Shown here piece by piece: positions 7,086 to 14,693 of a stretch of DNA of 17,221 bases (positions are counted from its first letter, which is position 1; the number at the start of each line of letters is the position of its first letter). The translations under genes were made by a program, and so were the position numbers. Source of the DNA: Planctomycetaceae bacterium (GTDB taxonomy: Bacteria; Planctomycetota; Planctomycetia; Pirellulales; Thermoguttaceae); the NCBI GenBank assembly GCA_015062085.1, contig SUVI01000086.1, positions 1-17,221 on the forward strand. Reading direction: 5' to 3'. Below the pieces are notes generated by a model that saw only the letters and a program-made list of their open reading frames with translations, had not been told where the DNA came from and searched no databases.

Positions 7086-8003
7086 ATGCCGGAGATCACA
7101 GGCATTGGCGCAAACGTTTTCGACACGCTGGTGAAAGTCCCCTTTTTCCCGAAGGAAGACACGAAGCTCTGCGTCGAGACGGTCCGCACCAGCGGCGGAG
7201 GTCCGGTCGGGACGGGGTTGGCGGCCGCGTCGAAACTCGGAGCCTCCGCGGCAGTCATCGCAGTCCTTTCTACCGATCCTGAAGGCACGTTTCTGCGGAA
7301 CGATCTCGAGAAATACGGCGTCGACACTTCGCTGGCCGAGTTCCGCGACGGTAAATCTTTTTCTGCCACGGTCCTGCTCAACTGTGCGACGGGGTCACGG
7401 ACCTGCCTGCTGGATCGCGGGACGCTTCCGAAACTGACGCTCACCGACGCGCACCTGACGGCGATCCGCTCTTCCCGCGTTTTCATGGCAGACGGCAACG
7501 AGCTGGACGCGGCAGTCGAGGCGGCAAAGGAGGCTCGGAAAGCGGGAGTGCACGTTCTCTACGACGCGGGCGGACTTTACCCTGGAGTAGAACGGCTTTT
7601 ACCGTACGCCGACATTCTGATCCCGTCCGCGGAATTTGCGTGCGGATCCACGAAAAAAGAGCGGATCGAAGACGCTGTCCAAGACCTTTTTTCACGCTTT
7701 TCGCCCCAAGTCGCGGTCGTGACGGACGGTGCGAACGGCGGGATCCTTTTCGACGGAAACGAACTGCGCCGCTACCCTGCATTCCCCGTTCAGGCCGTGG
7801 ACTCGAACGGAGCGGGAGACGTTTTTCACGGTGCGTTTGCCTTCGCGCTGACCCGCGGCTGGGACTTTTACCGATGCGCCGTCTTTTCCAGTGCCGTCTC
7901 CGCGCTGAAATGCACGAAGATCGGCGCACGCGCTGCCGTCCCGTCTCTCGAGGAAGTCCGCGCTTTCCTGCAAGAACGCGGCTGGGGGATTGAAGGATGG
8001 TAA
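7086..8003 (+). CDS. PfkB-family carbohydrate kinase
   Basis: A 305-residue ribokinase/PfkB-fold kinase that phosphorylates a sugar or sugar derivative using ATP in the cytoplasm. The N-terminal substrate-side motif SGGGPVGTGLAAASKLG is at 36-52. The C-terminal signature DSNGAGDVFHGAFAFAL is at 239-255, with catalytic base Asp245 and anion-hole GAG at 242-244. The length is normal for the family. AGGGAG at 7074-7079 lies six bases before the ATG. Its specificity cannot be read from the sequence. The GGGP motif recalls ribokinase/sulfofructose-kinase-like members, and the IolB homologue downstream makes an IolC-like role possible. The next plus-strand gene is the AT-richer SIR2-like gene, which separates this kinase from the other sugar genes. 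Confidence 0.93.
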   Translation: MPEITGIGANVFDTLVKVPFFPKEDTKLCVETVRTSGGGPVGTGLAAASKLGASAAVIAVLSTDPEGTFLRNDLEKYGVDTSLAEFRDGKSFSATVLLNCATGSRTCLLDRGTLPKLTLTDAHLTAIRSSRVFMADGNELDAAVEAAKEARKAGVHVLYDAGGLYPGVERLLPYADILIPSAEFACGSTKKERIEDAVQDLFSRFSPQVAVVTDGANGGILFDGNELRRYPAFPVQAVDSNGAGDVFHGAFAFALTRGWDFYRCAVFSSAVSALKCTKIGARAAVPSLEEVRAFLQERGWGIEGW

Positions 8004-8099
8004 GGTGGGCCTATTGCAATCAGCTTGTGAGTGTATATGGGAGGCATGGCATACCAAGGTCAAAATTAGGAAATTTCACAATGAAATGGATCGATTGAA

Positions 8100-9698
8100 A
8101 TGAGTGAGGCACTGAATCGAATCATCCAAAGCAAAAGAATGCCCGTTTTATTTATTGGGTCGGGAATTTCACGCAGATACCTGAAGGATTTTCCAAATTG
8201 GGAAGAACTTCTAGAACGTCTGAGAGTCTTGATCAAGGTTCCGCCACATGTTTTTGAAGCACACCGTCAGGAACTTTGTGTTCGTGATCCTGAAATGACG
8301 CAAGGGAAACTTTACCAGAAAATGGCTTCCTGCCTTCGGGATACTCTTTTGGAAAAACTCAAAACGGAAAAGTTAGACCCGCAAACTCTTTTTTCTGCAG
8401 AAGAATATGAAAAATGCACACGGAACGGTGTTGATTTTTTTAAATTATTAGCGGCAAAACAGCTTACTTCATGGACGCTGGACGAATCCCGACTAGATGA
8501 AATCGCGCTTTTTCGGAAGATTTCAGAGAAAGTGAGTATGGTTTTTACGACCAACTACGACTGTTTTTTGCAAAAGGAAATTTTCGGAAATTTTAAGGTT
8601 TACGAAAGTCAGGACAAATACTACTTTAGAACCAGCAGCGGATTTGGCGAAATATTCAAGATCCACGGATGTGTTCAGGATCCTGACGGAATTATTTTAT
8701 GTGAAGAAGACTTCGAGCGATTTGATTCTGCGCTGAAATTGGTTTCGTCAAAATTGCTGAATGCTCTGCTCGATTTTCCGATTATTTTCATCGGCTATTC
8801 TCTGAATGACGAAAATATCCAAAAACTGTTGGCTGATTTCGTCGGCAGTTTCAGCGGATCCATCCTTCAGGAAGTCCAGAAATTCATGCTCTTTGTGTCC
8901 TTTAAGCCGGGGGAAACGGCGTTGAAGGAAGGTATTTTCACGACAGAACATGGCGGGAGATCGATCACTTTTCCCGCGATCCAGACAGATAATTTCGCGG
9001 GACTTTTTGAAATGATCGACCGCTTGACTCCGGGTGCGACGGCTTACGAACTGCGGAAATACAAATCGATGGTCGCGCGTCTGATCCAAGACACCTCGCG
9101 AGGCAGTCAGCGGGCAGTTTACGTTCAGGAACTCGATTCGGCAAAGGCGGATCAAATCGCACTTTACATTGGAAAACGAGACAATATTGAAGGAATGAAA
9201 TCCGTCGTTTCCTACAGTAAAGAAGAAGTTCTTCAGATGGTACTTGAGGAGCAGGAACAGGACTGGAATGAATTTGCCAGACGGTGGTTTGAGGAAAAGA
9301 ATATCATCCATGATGAATACACTCCGGTCTTTTTCATTCATCATAGAATTACGCTCCCGTTTGAAGAGTGCGGTTCAAGGTTTCGTAAAAACTATGAATT
9401 CCGTAAAAATTCTTTTATGGAATTTACTCCTAAACCGTCCAAATCGCAATCGATCAAAGAAATTACTCAAAAATATGAGGAGTTCAGGATGAGCGGGATG
9501 AAGGTATCGAAGATCGCCTACCAACTTCATCTTGAACTATCAGGGGCGCTTGCCGACGGTAAAATCACAGTAGATGAATCGCTGGAGCTTCTCAGGCGAA
9601 TGGCAAAAGAGAACGCCGGCATCGTCAATATGACACATTTTAAGCAGATACTGTGCTACACGCACTTCCTGAAGTATGAAAAAAATCGGGACAAATAA
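8100..9698 (+). CDS. SIR2-like domain protein, candidate NAD-consuming antiphage effector
   Basis: A 532-residue protein whose N-terminal half is a SIR2-like (SIR2_2/SIR2-family) NAD-binding domain: FIGSGIS at 18-24, VFTTNYD at 148-154, the probable catalytic KIHG with His189, and IGYSLND at 231-237. The C-terminal half (about 320-532) has no domain I recognise; it contains IHHRITLPFEE and ends in a charged helical tail. In many antiphage systems such SIR2 domains degrade NAD on infection. Here that role is inferred from domain and context only. No partner gene (TIR, Argonaute, ATPase, HerA) is adjacent. The gene is visibly AT-richer, with more AAA/TTT codons than its neighbours, and sits inside a sugar-gene series, suggesting acquisition. 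There is no clear SD. A five-codon ORF at 8086-8103 ends in ATGA overlap with this start. Confidence 0.85.
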   Translation: MSEALNRIIQSKRMPVLFIGSGISRRYLKDFPNWEELLERLRVLIKVPPHVFEAHRQELCVRDPEMTQGKLYQKMASCLRDTLLEKLKTEKLDPQTLFSAEEYEKCTRNGVDFFKLLAAKQLTSWTLDESRLDEIALFRKISEKVSMVFTTNYDCFLQKEIFGNFKVYESQDKYYFRTSSGFGEIFKIHGCVQDPDGIILCEEDFERFDSALKLVSSKLLNALLDFPIIFIGYSLNDENIQKLLADFVGSFSGSILQEVQKFMLFVSFKPGETALKEGIFTTEHGGRSITFPAIQTDNFAGLFEMIDRLTPGATAYELRKYKSMVARLIQDTSRGSQRAVYVQELDSAKADQIALYIGKRDNIEGMKSVVSYSKEEVLQMVLEEQEQDWNEFARRWFEEKNIIHDEYTPVFFIHHRITLPFEECGSRFRKNYEFRKNSFMEFTPKPSKSQSIKEITQKYEEFRMSGMKVSKIAYQLHLELSGALADGKITVDESLELLRRMAKENAGIVNMTHFKQILCYTHFLKYEKNRDK

Positions 9699-9875
9699 AA
9701 AAGGGCACAGAGGGCTGATGCTTGCGCGCAATGCACAGAGGCACCAAACCATGCGCCAAATTATATCCAGATTATACTCCATTATGGGGCCGATGTCAAT
9801 GGGGATGATTTGAAAACTTGCAAATTTTATTCAAAACTTTCCAAATTTTTTCAAGAAACTCAAAGGAGAAACAAA
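9699..9875 (+). promoter_or_regulatory. AT-rich leader region between the SIR2-like gene and iolB
   Basis: This region contains a possible -10 element TATACT at 9773-9778 without a convincing -35. It also has a perfect 10-bp palindrome TTGCGCGCAA (9723-9732) between two GCACAGAGG words, and a strong SD AAGGAG at 9863-9868. It probably supplies a separate promoter for the downstream operon, but the evidence for that is weak. Confidence 0.35.
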
Positions 9876-10676
9876 ATGTCGGACGAATCCCTCAAAAAAT
9901 CGTGGAACAAAGAGAACGGCAAGTCGGCCGTCATCACGTGGGCGAACAGCTCGCTGGAAATGATGGAAGTCGATATGCTGAAACTTCAGCCCGGCGCGCA
10001 AAAATCGTACCAGGAAGGCGGGAAAGAGTACGGTCTGCTCATTCTCGGCGGAAACTGCACCGTTTCCGGGGAAGATTTCGCGTTCGAGAACATCGGAAAA
10101 CGCAAGAACGTCTTTGACGGTCCCGCCACGTGCGTTTACGTGCCCGCAGAGCGTCCGTTCACCATCATCGGCGTGACGGAAGTCTCGATCGCCGTGTGCA
10201 AATCGCCGTCGGAAAACACCGAGCTGGAACCGCGTCTGATCTCGCCGGAAGACGTCCTCATCAAGGACCTCGGCAAACCAGGGTGGGAGCGTCAAGCACA
10301 CTTCATTCTGGACGAACGATGCCCGGCCAGTCTGCTCTACATCGGCGAAGCGTACGTGAAGGGCGGTCAGTGGGCGAGCTACCCTCCGCACAAACATGAC
10401 GACGACAATATGCCGGTCGAAGGCCTTCAGGAAGAGATCTACTACTACGAATTCGACAAACCGAGCGGATTCGGCATCCAGCGCGTCTACACGAAGGAAG
10501 GCGACATTGACGAAACCTACACAGTGAAGTCGGGCGATTTCGTTGAGATCCCGCGCGGATACCATCCGTTCTGCTGTGCGCCGGGGTACGACAGCTACTA
10601 CCTCTGGATCATGGCGGGCGAAAACCGAGGCTTCCACATGACGACCGAGGAGGGGCACAAATGGCTGAACAACTGA
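9876..10676 (+). CDS. iolB: 5-deoxy-glucuronate isomerase family protein (IolB-like)
   Basis: A 266-residue double-cupin of the KduI/IolB family. IolB converts 5-deoxy-D-glucuronate to 2-deoxy-5-keto-D-gluconate in myo-inositol breakdown. The C-terminal cupin shows SYPPHKHDDDNMP at 168-180 (metal ligands H172 and H174), LQEEIYYY at 184-191, IQRVYT, and IPRGYHPFC with H230, then YYLWIMAG. The start at 9876 is preferred over the in-frame ATG at 9810 because AAGGAG (9863-9868) lies seven bases before it and the extra 22 residues are a lysine- and phenylalanine-rich leader unlike the family. It overlaps the next gene by 16 bp, implying translational coupling. No iolC/D/E/G/A is clearly present in the window, so the true substrate may be another uronate. 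Confidence 0.92.
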   Translation: MSDESLKKSWNKENGKSAVITWANSSLEMMEVDMLKLQPGAQKSYQEGGKEYGLLILGGNCTVSGEDFAFENIGKRKNVFDGPATCVYVPAERPFTIIGVTEVSIAVCKSPSENTELEPRLISPEDVLIKDLGKPGWERQAHFILDERCPASLLYIGEAYVKGGQWASYPPHKHDDDNMPVEGLQEEIYYYEFDKPSGFGIQRVYTKEGDIDETYTVKSGDFVEIPRGYHPFCCAPGYDSYYLWIMAGENRGFHMTTEEGHKWLNN

Positions 10677-11347
10677 CGCTCTACCGCGTGACCGACCCGG
10701 AATTCAAACCCTACGGGCGCCTCATCGAGCCGGGGAAGACCTCACCCACTGCCGCGTCTGCCGTTTCCGCCGCGTCTGCCGTTTCCGCCGCGTCTGCCGT
10801 TTCCGCCCTGCTCGCCGAGGCCGCGAAGCTGGAAATGCCCGCGAACGGCGCGTCCTATCTGCCGTCGATGCCGGAGCTGGAATCTGCGGAAGCGATGGCG
10901 TACTTCACGGACGAGATCTACGGCGAGATGCCGATCCAGATCGGATGCTGCTGGGGACGAAACCGGCAGATGAACGCGCTGGAATGGCACCGCGATTCGG
11001 AGATCAACGTCGCAGTGACGGACTTCGTGCTGATCCTGGCGAAGCTGGACGATCTGGACGCAGACGGACGTCTCGATGCGAAAAAATGCCGAATGTTCGA
11101 GGTGAAGGCAGGTGAAACGGTCGAAATTTACGCAACGAGCCTCCATTTTTGCCCCTGCACGACGGATCCCGCGGGATTCTGCTGCGTCGTGGTCCTTCCA
11201 AAAGGAACGAACCTTCCGCTCGAAAAAACGCACGCAGATCCGCGTCTCTTCCGGAAGAACAAATGGCTCATCTGCCACGAATCGGCAGACGAACTGAAGT
11301 CCCGCGGCGCGGTTCCCGCCATCTACGGCGAAAACTGGACGCTTTAA
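10661..11347 (+). CDS. DUF4867 family protein, cupin-like
   Basis: A 228-residue protein that I recognise as DUF4867 by segments such as MPIQIGCCWGRN (90-101), LEWHRDSEINVAVTD (107-121), EIYATSLHFCPC (155-166) and VVVLPKGTNLPLE (176-188). The His110-x3-Glu114 pair and His162 resemble cupin metal ligands, so a sugar-isomerase or sugar-binding role is plausible but unproven. GGAGG at 10649-10653 lies seven bases before the ATG, inside the end of iolB, showing coupled translation. Residues about 31-48 (AASAVS repeated) are encoded by a perfect 18-bp tandem repeat, inserted where I recall the family having an ordinary short helix. The coupling to an IolB-like isomerase suggests the two act on related substrates. 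Confidence 0.8.
   Translation: MAEQLTLYRVTDPEFKPYGRLIEPGKTSPTAASAVSAASAVSAASAVSALLAEAAKLEMPANGASYLPSMPELESAEAMAYFTDEIYGEMPIQIGCCWGRNRQMNALEWHRDSEINVAVTDFVLILAKLDDLDADGRLDAKKCRMFEVKAGETVEIYATSLHFCPCTTDPAGFCCVVVLPKGTNLPLEKTHADPRLFRKNKWLICHESADELKSRGAVPAIYGENWTL
10751..10804 (+). repeat. In-frame 18-bp tandem repeat (x3) in the DUF4867 gene
   Basis: Three perfectly identical units of gccgcgtctgccgtttcc encode Ala-Ala/Ser-Ala-Val-Ser repeats. Identity at synonymous positions points to recent DNA duplication rather than selection on protein sequence alone. Confidence 0.96.
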
Positions 11348-11460
11348 GGCGAACCGGACCGTTTTGAGACGAAATTGGAAGGGGAGGCGGTCGTGTGCCG
11401 TTTCCCCAAAATGAACGTAAATTTGAAAAAAAGAAAAGTTCCCAAGGATCCAGAAAATCC

Positions 11461-12963
11461 ATGAGATACGTACTTGGAATCGATTTTGGCGGCGGTGCGA
11501 GCAAAGCGGTCCTGCTCGCGGAAGACGGACGGATCGCAGCGGTGAACACGGTCGAGTACCCGACATCCTACCCTCAGCCAGGCTATGCAGAGCAGGATCC
11601 GCGGGACTGGTACCGTGCAGCGTGCCGAACGATTGGCGAACTGCTTGAGAATTCCGGAGCGGATGCCTCGGAGATCGCGGCGGTCGCACTGGATGCCGCG
11701 ACGCACACGGCCGTTCTGACGGATGAAAATTTCCAGGTCCTTCGGCCGGCGGTCTACTGGACGGATGCACGCAGTACGCAGGAAGTGCGCTTTCTTCGTG
11801 AAAAGTACCTCGACGTCATTGAACGCGAAGTGCTCCACCAGCCCGACACGATCTGGACGCTCCCTCAGCTTCTCTGGATCCGCGAGCATGAACCGGACGT
11901 TTGGAAAAAGACGCGCAGGATCCTCTTTGCGAAAGATTTCGTTCGGCATCAGCTGACGGGAGACCACGTGACGGACGTGATCGAGGCGCAGGGGTCGATG
12001 TTTTTCGATTCCTCGCGAATGGACTGGTCCGAGACGCTTTGCGGACTTTTGGGATCTTCGACGGATCCTTCGATGGATCCTTTGATGGATCCCGAGCTCC
12101 TCCCGAAACTGGTCCAGCCGTCCGACATTGCGGGCGAGATCACGCCGAAGGCTGCGAAAGAGACGGGACTGCGTGCGGGAACGCCCGTACTTTGCGGGAC
12201 GACGGACACCGTGATGGAAGTTTTCGCCTCCGGGGCGGTCTCTCCTGGGCAGATGACCATCAAACTGGCGACTGCAGGCAGGATCTGTGTCGTGACGGAC
12301 CGCGCGTACCCGAGCCGCAGTCTGATCAACTACTCGCACATCGTGCCGGGGCTTTGGTATCCGGGAACTGCGACGAAATCGTGTGCCGCGTCGTTTCGCT
12401 GGTTCCGAGACACTTTCGGCGGAGAATTTCAGGCACTCGCGGAGGCTGCGTCTGAGATCGCGCCGGGGTGCGAGGGACTCGTTTACCATCCGTACCTGAA
12501 CGGCGAGCTGACTCCGTATGCCGACCCAAAACTCTGCGGAAGTTTCGTCGGAGTGCGTGCCGGCCACACGAAAGCGCATTTTACGCGGGCAGTTTTTGAG
12601 GGAGTCGCCTTTTCGATGCTGGACTGCTGCCGTGCGCTTGAGGAGATCCGGATCCCGCACGAAGAGACGGCCGTCGCGATCGGCGGTGGGGCGCAGAGTC
12701 CGGTCTGGCGTCAGATCCTCGCGGATGCGCTTGGCATGACGCTCCTCCAGAAGGAAAACACGGACTCGTCGCTGGGCTCGGCGATGCTCGCAGGAACGAA
12801 AGCCGGACTTTTTCCGTCTCTGGAAGAGGCTCTGAAAGTCTGCACGAAAGAAGTTTCCCGAACCTTTCCCGACCCGGAACGGACGGAACTGTACGCAGAC
12901 CTTTTCCGCCGGTACAAAAAAATTCAGGAAGCTCTGGAGCCGATCTACCACGGAGAGTTTTGA
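11461..12963 (+). CDS. FGGY-family carbohydrate kinase (xylulokinase-like)
   Basis: A 500-residue FGGY sugar kinase, close to normal length. The N-terminal phosphate-binding strand is YVLGIDFGGGASKAVLL (3-19). Catalytic Asp249 lies in CGTTDTV (245-251). The C-terminal adenosine-side motif is AIGGGAQSPVW (406-416). The general character is xylulokinase-like, but related pentulose and polyol kinases look the same at this level. The start at 11461 is preferred over the in-frame ATG at 11395 because the family begins with this beta strand and AAGGA (11444-11448) lies upstream; the extra 22 residues are Lys-rich and unlike the family. The 113-bp gap after DUF4867 has no terminator. A 12-bp in-frame repeat creates SSTDPSMDPLMDP at 199-211. 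Confidence 0.92.
   Translation: MRYVLGIDFGGGASKAVLLAEDGRIAAVNTVEYPTSYPQPGYAEQDPRDWYRAACRTIGELLENSGADASEIAAVALDAATHTAVLTDENFQVLRPAVYWTDARSTQEVRFLREKYLDVIEREVLHQPDTIWTLPQLLWIREHEPDVWKKTRRILFAKDFVRHQLTGDHVTDVIEAQGSMFFDSSRMDWSETLCGLLGSSTDPSMDPLMDPELLPKLVQPSDIAGEITPKAAKETGLRAGTPVLCGTTDTVMEVFASGAVSPGQMTIKLATAGRICVVTDRAYPSRSLINYSHIVPGLWYPGTATKSCAASFRWFRDTFGGEFQALAEAASEIAPGCEGLVYHPYLNGELTPYADPKLCGSFVGVRAGHTKAHFTRAVFEGVAFSMLDCCRALEEIRIPHEETAVAIGGGAQSPVWRQILADALGMTLLQKENTDSSLGSAMLAGTKAGLFPSLEEALKVCTKEVSRTFPDPERTELYADLFRRYKKIQEALEPIYHGEF
12055..12090 (+). repeat. In-frame 12-bp tandem repeat (x3) in the FGGY kinase gene
   Basis: Three slightly diverged 12-bp units built on CCTTYGATGGAT encode (S/P)(S/L)(T/M)D steps in a likely surface loop between the SRMDWSETL helix region and the ELLPKL segment. 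Confidence 0.88.
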
Positions 12964-13031
12964 CGGAGGCAGAGGAACGGCGGCAGAGAAACTGCGGACC
13001 TGGAATGGGAAAAATGGAAAACGGAGGGGCA

Positions 13032-14621
13032 ATGCTGCGGATCATCGTCTGCACAAAATTCATTCACGGTGAACTGAATCCGTTTGACGCCTCGGCGCTG
13101 GAGTGCGCGCTGGAATTCGCAGAAAGCCAAAGCGCAGAAAGCCAAAGCGCAGAAAGCCAAAGCGCAGAGAACCAAAACGCAAAGAGTCTGGAAAAAGACG
13201 GCGTTTCTGCGGAGCTTTTCATTCTCGGGATGGGACCGATGACGTGGACGGAGCCGATGCGGAAACTCACGCGGCTTGGGATGTCCGTGAAATTGCGGGC
13301 CGTACTGCTTTCTGACGCCGATTTTGCCGGAAGCGACACGCTGGCGACGAGCCGGATCTTGGCGGCTGGCGTTCGAAAACTCGAGGCGGAAAACGGACCG
13401 GCGGACTGGATCTTCTGCGGGCGTCAGACCATCGACGGCGACACGGCGCAGGTCGGACCGGAACTGGCGGCGCTTTTGGAGCGTGAACTGGCCGCCAACT
13501 GCCTGGAACTCCCGGAACTCACAGGATCCTTGCCGAACGGGAGTGCGTACATTCTGCGGACCCGCACAGGAATGGAGAGCGTCCAGACTCCGGCAGTCCT
13601 GACGTTTGAGCGGATCCGGGAACTGCGTTTTCCGTCGCTTCGCTCACGAGCCGGCGAGGTGGAAGTCCTTACGCGTTCCGAGCTTGGGATCCCGGCGGAA
13701 CTTTGCGGGACTGCCGGATCGCCGACGCACGTTTTGCAGACTTTCAAAACTGAACGCGGACGGAGAAAGTGCCGGTGGATCACGCTGGAGGAACTTTGGC
13801 CGCTTTTGGAAACGCTCCGGGATCAGCCCGGCCGGATGGAACGCCAGATCGCAAAAGAGCTCGCGGAATTTCGTGAGGCAGAGCCTGAAAACGGACCGGG
13901 ATCTGAGAGGCTGGACCGTTCACCATGCAGGAAAATGCCGAAAGTTTTTGCCGTGGGACGTGAGGCCGAGTCGGCGGCTCGAGAGATCGCGGAAGAGGTC
14001 GTTTTTCTGGAGAAGACGGACCCCCGCACGCTCGCGGAGGCCGTTCGCGACGCAGAGGCGGTCCTCTGGAATGCGGATCTCTGGGGAAGGAAAACGGCTC
14101 CGCAGACGGCAGCGCTGCTCGGAACGGGACTTTGCGCGGACTGCACGGCACTGGAAACGGACGGAGAAACGCTTTTCTTTTACCGGCCTGCGCATGGCGG
14201 AGACGTCCTTGCGAAGATCGTGTGCCGAACGCGCCCGCAAATGGGAACGGTACGGACGGCAGACTCCGACGCTCCCGACTTGATCCTCGCAGGAGGACGC
14301 GGAATTGCCGGAAACTGGGAGAAACTGAAAAAACTGGCGGAAAAACTGAACGCACTCCCCGCCGCGTCCCGTGCGCTGATCGATTCCGACGGCGTGCCGT
14401 ACGAGTACCAGATCGGACTGACCGGCCGGTGCGTTTCGCCGAAGATCTACGTTTCGGTCGGGATCTCCGGGGCGGTTCAGCACACGTGCGCCATTGAAAA
14501 CGCCGACGTCATCATCGCCGTTGGCCCTGACCGAAACGCACGGATCTTTGAGTACGCCGACTACGGGATCGAAGCGCGTGCCGAAGAACTTTGGGATCCC
14601 GCGGAAAAACAGCACGTTTGA
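13032..14621 (+). CDS. etfBA: Single-chain electron transfer flavoprotein (EtfB-EtfA fusion)
   Basis: A 529-residue fusion of ETF beta (about 1-250) and ETF alpha (about 303-521), soluble FAD-dependent electron carriers that are normally two polypeptides. Beta hallmarks are MLRIIVCTK, NPFDASALE (16-24), SDTLATSRILAAG (101-113) and CGRQTIDGDTAQVGP (129-143). Alpha hallmarks are LAGGRGI (419-425), GLTGRCVSPKIYVSVGISGA (462-481) followed by VQH, and FEYADYGIEA (506-515), which retain the FAD-binding pattern. The usual beta segment between CTK and NPFD is much shortened. The linker at about 255-300 joins the halves. The start at 13032 follows GGAGG (13023-13027); an in-frame TTG at 12960 would overlap the FGGY stop but lacks family sequence. 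A 15-bp repeat encodes the AESQS insert at 30-50. No dehydrogenase or quinone oxidoreductase partner is nearby. Confidence 0.9.
   Translation: MLRIIVCTKFIHGELNPFDASALECALEFAESQSAESQSAESQSAENQNAKSLEKDGVSAELFILGMGPMTWTEPMRKLTRLGMSVKLRAVLLSDADFAGSDTLATSRILAAGVRKLEAENGPADWIFCGRQTIDGDTAQVGPELAALLERELAANCLELPELTGSLPNGSAYILRTRTGMESVQTPAVLTFERIRELRFPSLRSRAGEVEVLTRSELGIPAELCGTAGSPTHVLQTFKTERGRRKCRWITLEELWPLLETLRDQPGRMERQIAKELAEFREAEPENGPGSERLDRSPCRKMPKVFAVGREAESAAREIAEEVVFLEKTDPRTLAEAVRDAEAVLWNADLWGRKTAPQTAALLGTGLCADCTALETDGETLFFYRPAHGGDVLAKIVCRTRPQMGTVRTADSDAPDLILAGGRGIAGNWEKLKKLAEKLNALPAASRALIDSDGVPYEYQIGLTGRCVSPKIYVSVGISGAVQHTCAIENADVIIAVGPDRNARIFEYADYGIEARAEELWDPAEKQHV
13119..13178 (+). repeat. 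In-frame 15-bp tandem repeat (x4) in the EtfBA fusion gene
   Basis: Three identical units of gcagaaagccaaagc and one diverged unit encode AESQS-type repeats (residues 30-49), replacing the short turn after the first helix of the beta part. Confidence 0.95.
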
Positions 14622-14628
14622 CTCGATT

Positions 14629-14674
14629 GACCAACCTAACCGACCAACCAACCAACCAACCAACCTAACCAACC
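14629..14674 (+). repeat. Tetranucleotide AACC/ACCA tract before the transporter gene
   Basis: This is an imperfect run of ACCA/ACCT words including at least five uninterrupted ACCA units, occupying most of the 72-bp gap between the EtfBA and EamA genes and ending 7 bp before the SD AAGGAG (14682-14687). A period of four would frameshift a gene, but here it lies in the untranslated gap. Confidence 0.92.
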
Positions 14675-14693
14675 ATCATTCAAGGAGACTTTC

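Noticed and set aside
11344..13032. A 562-codon open frame on the minus strand
   Set aside because: It is antisense to the FGGY kinase, highly Arg-rich and has no recognisable motif. Long antisense frames are common in this composition.
13103..13315. Lys/Arg-rich repeat protein (RRKPK repeats) in another frame over the EtfBA gene
   Set aside because: It is a frame-shifted reading of the 15-bp repeat inside a well-supported ETF gene.
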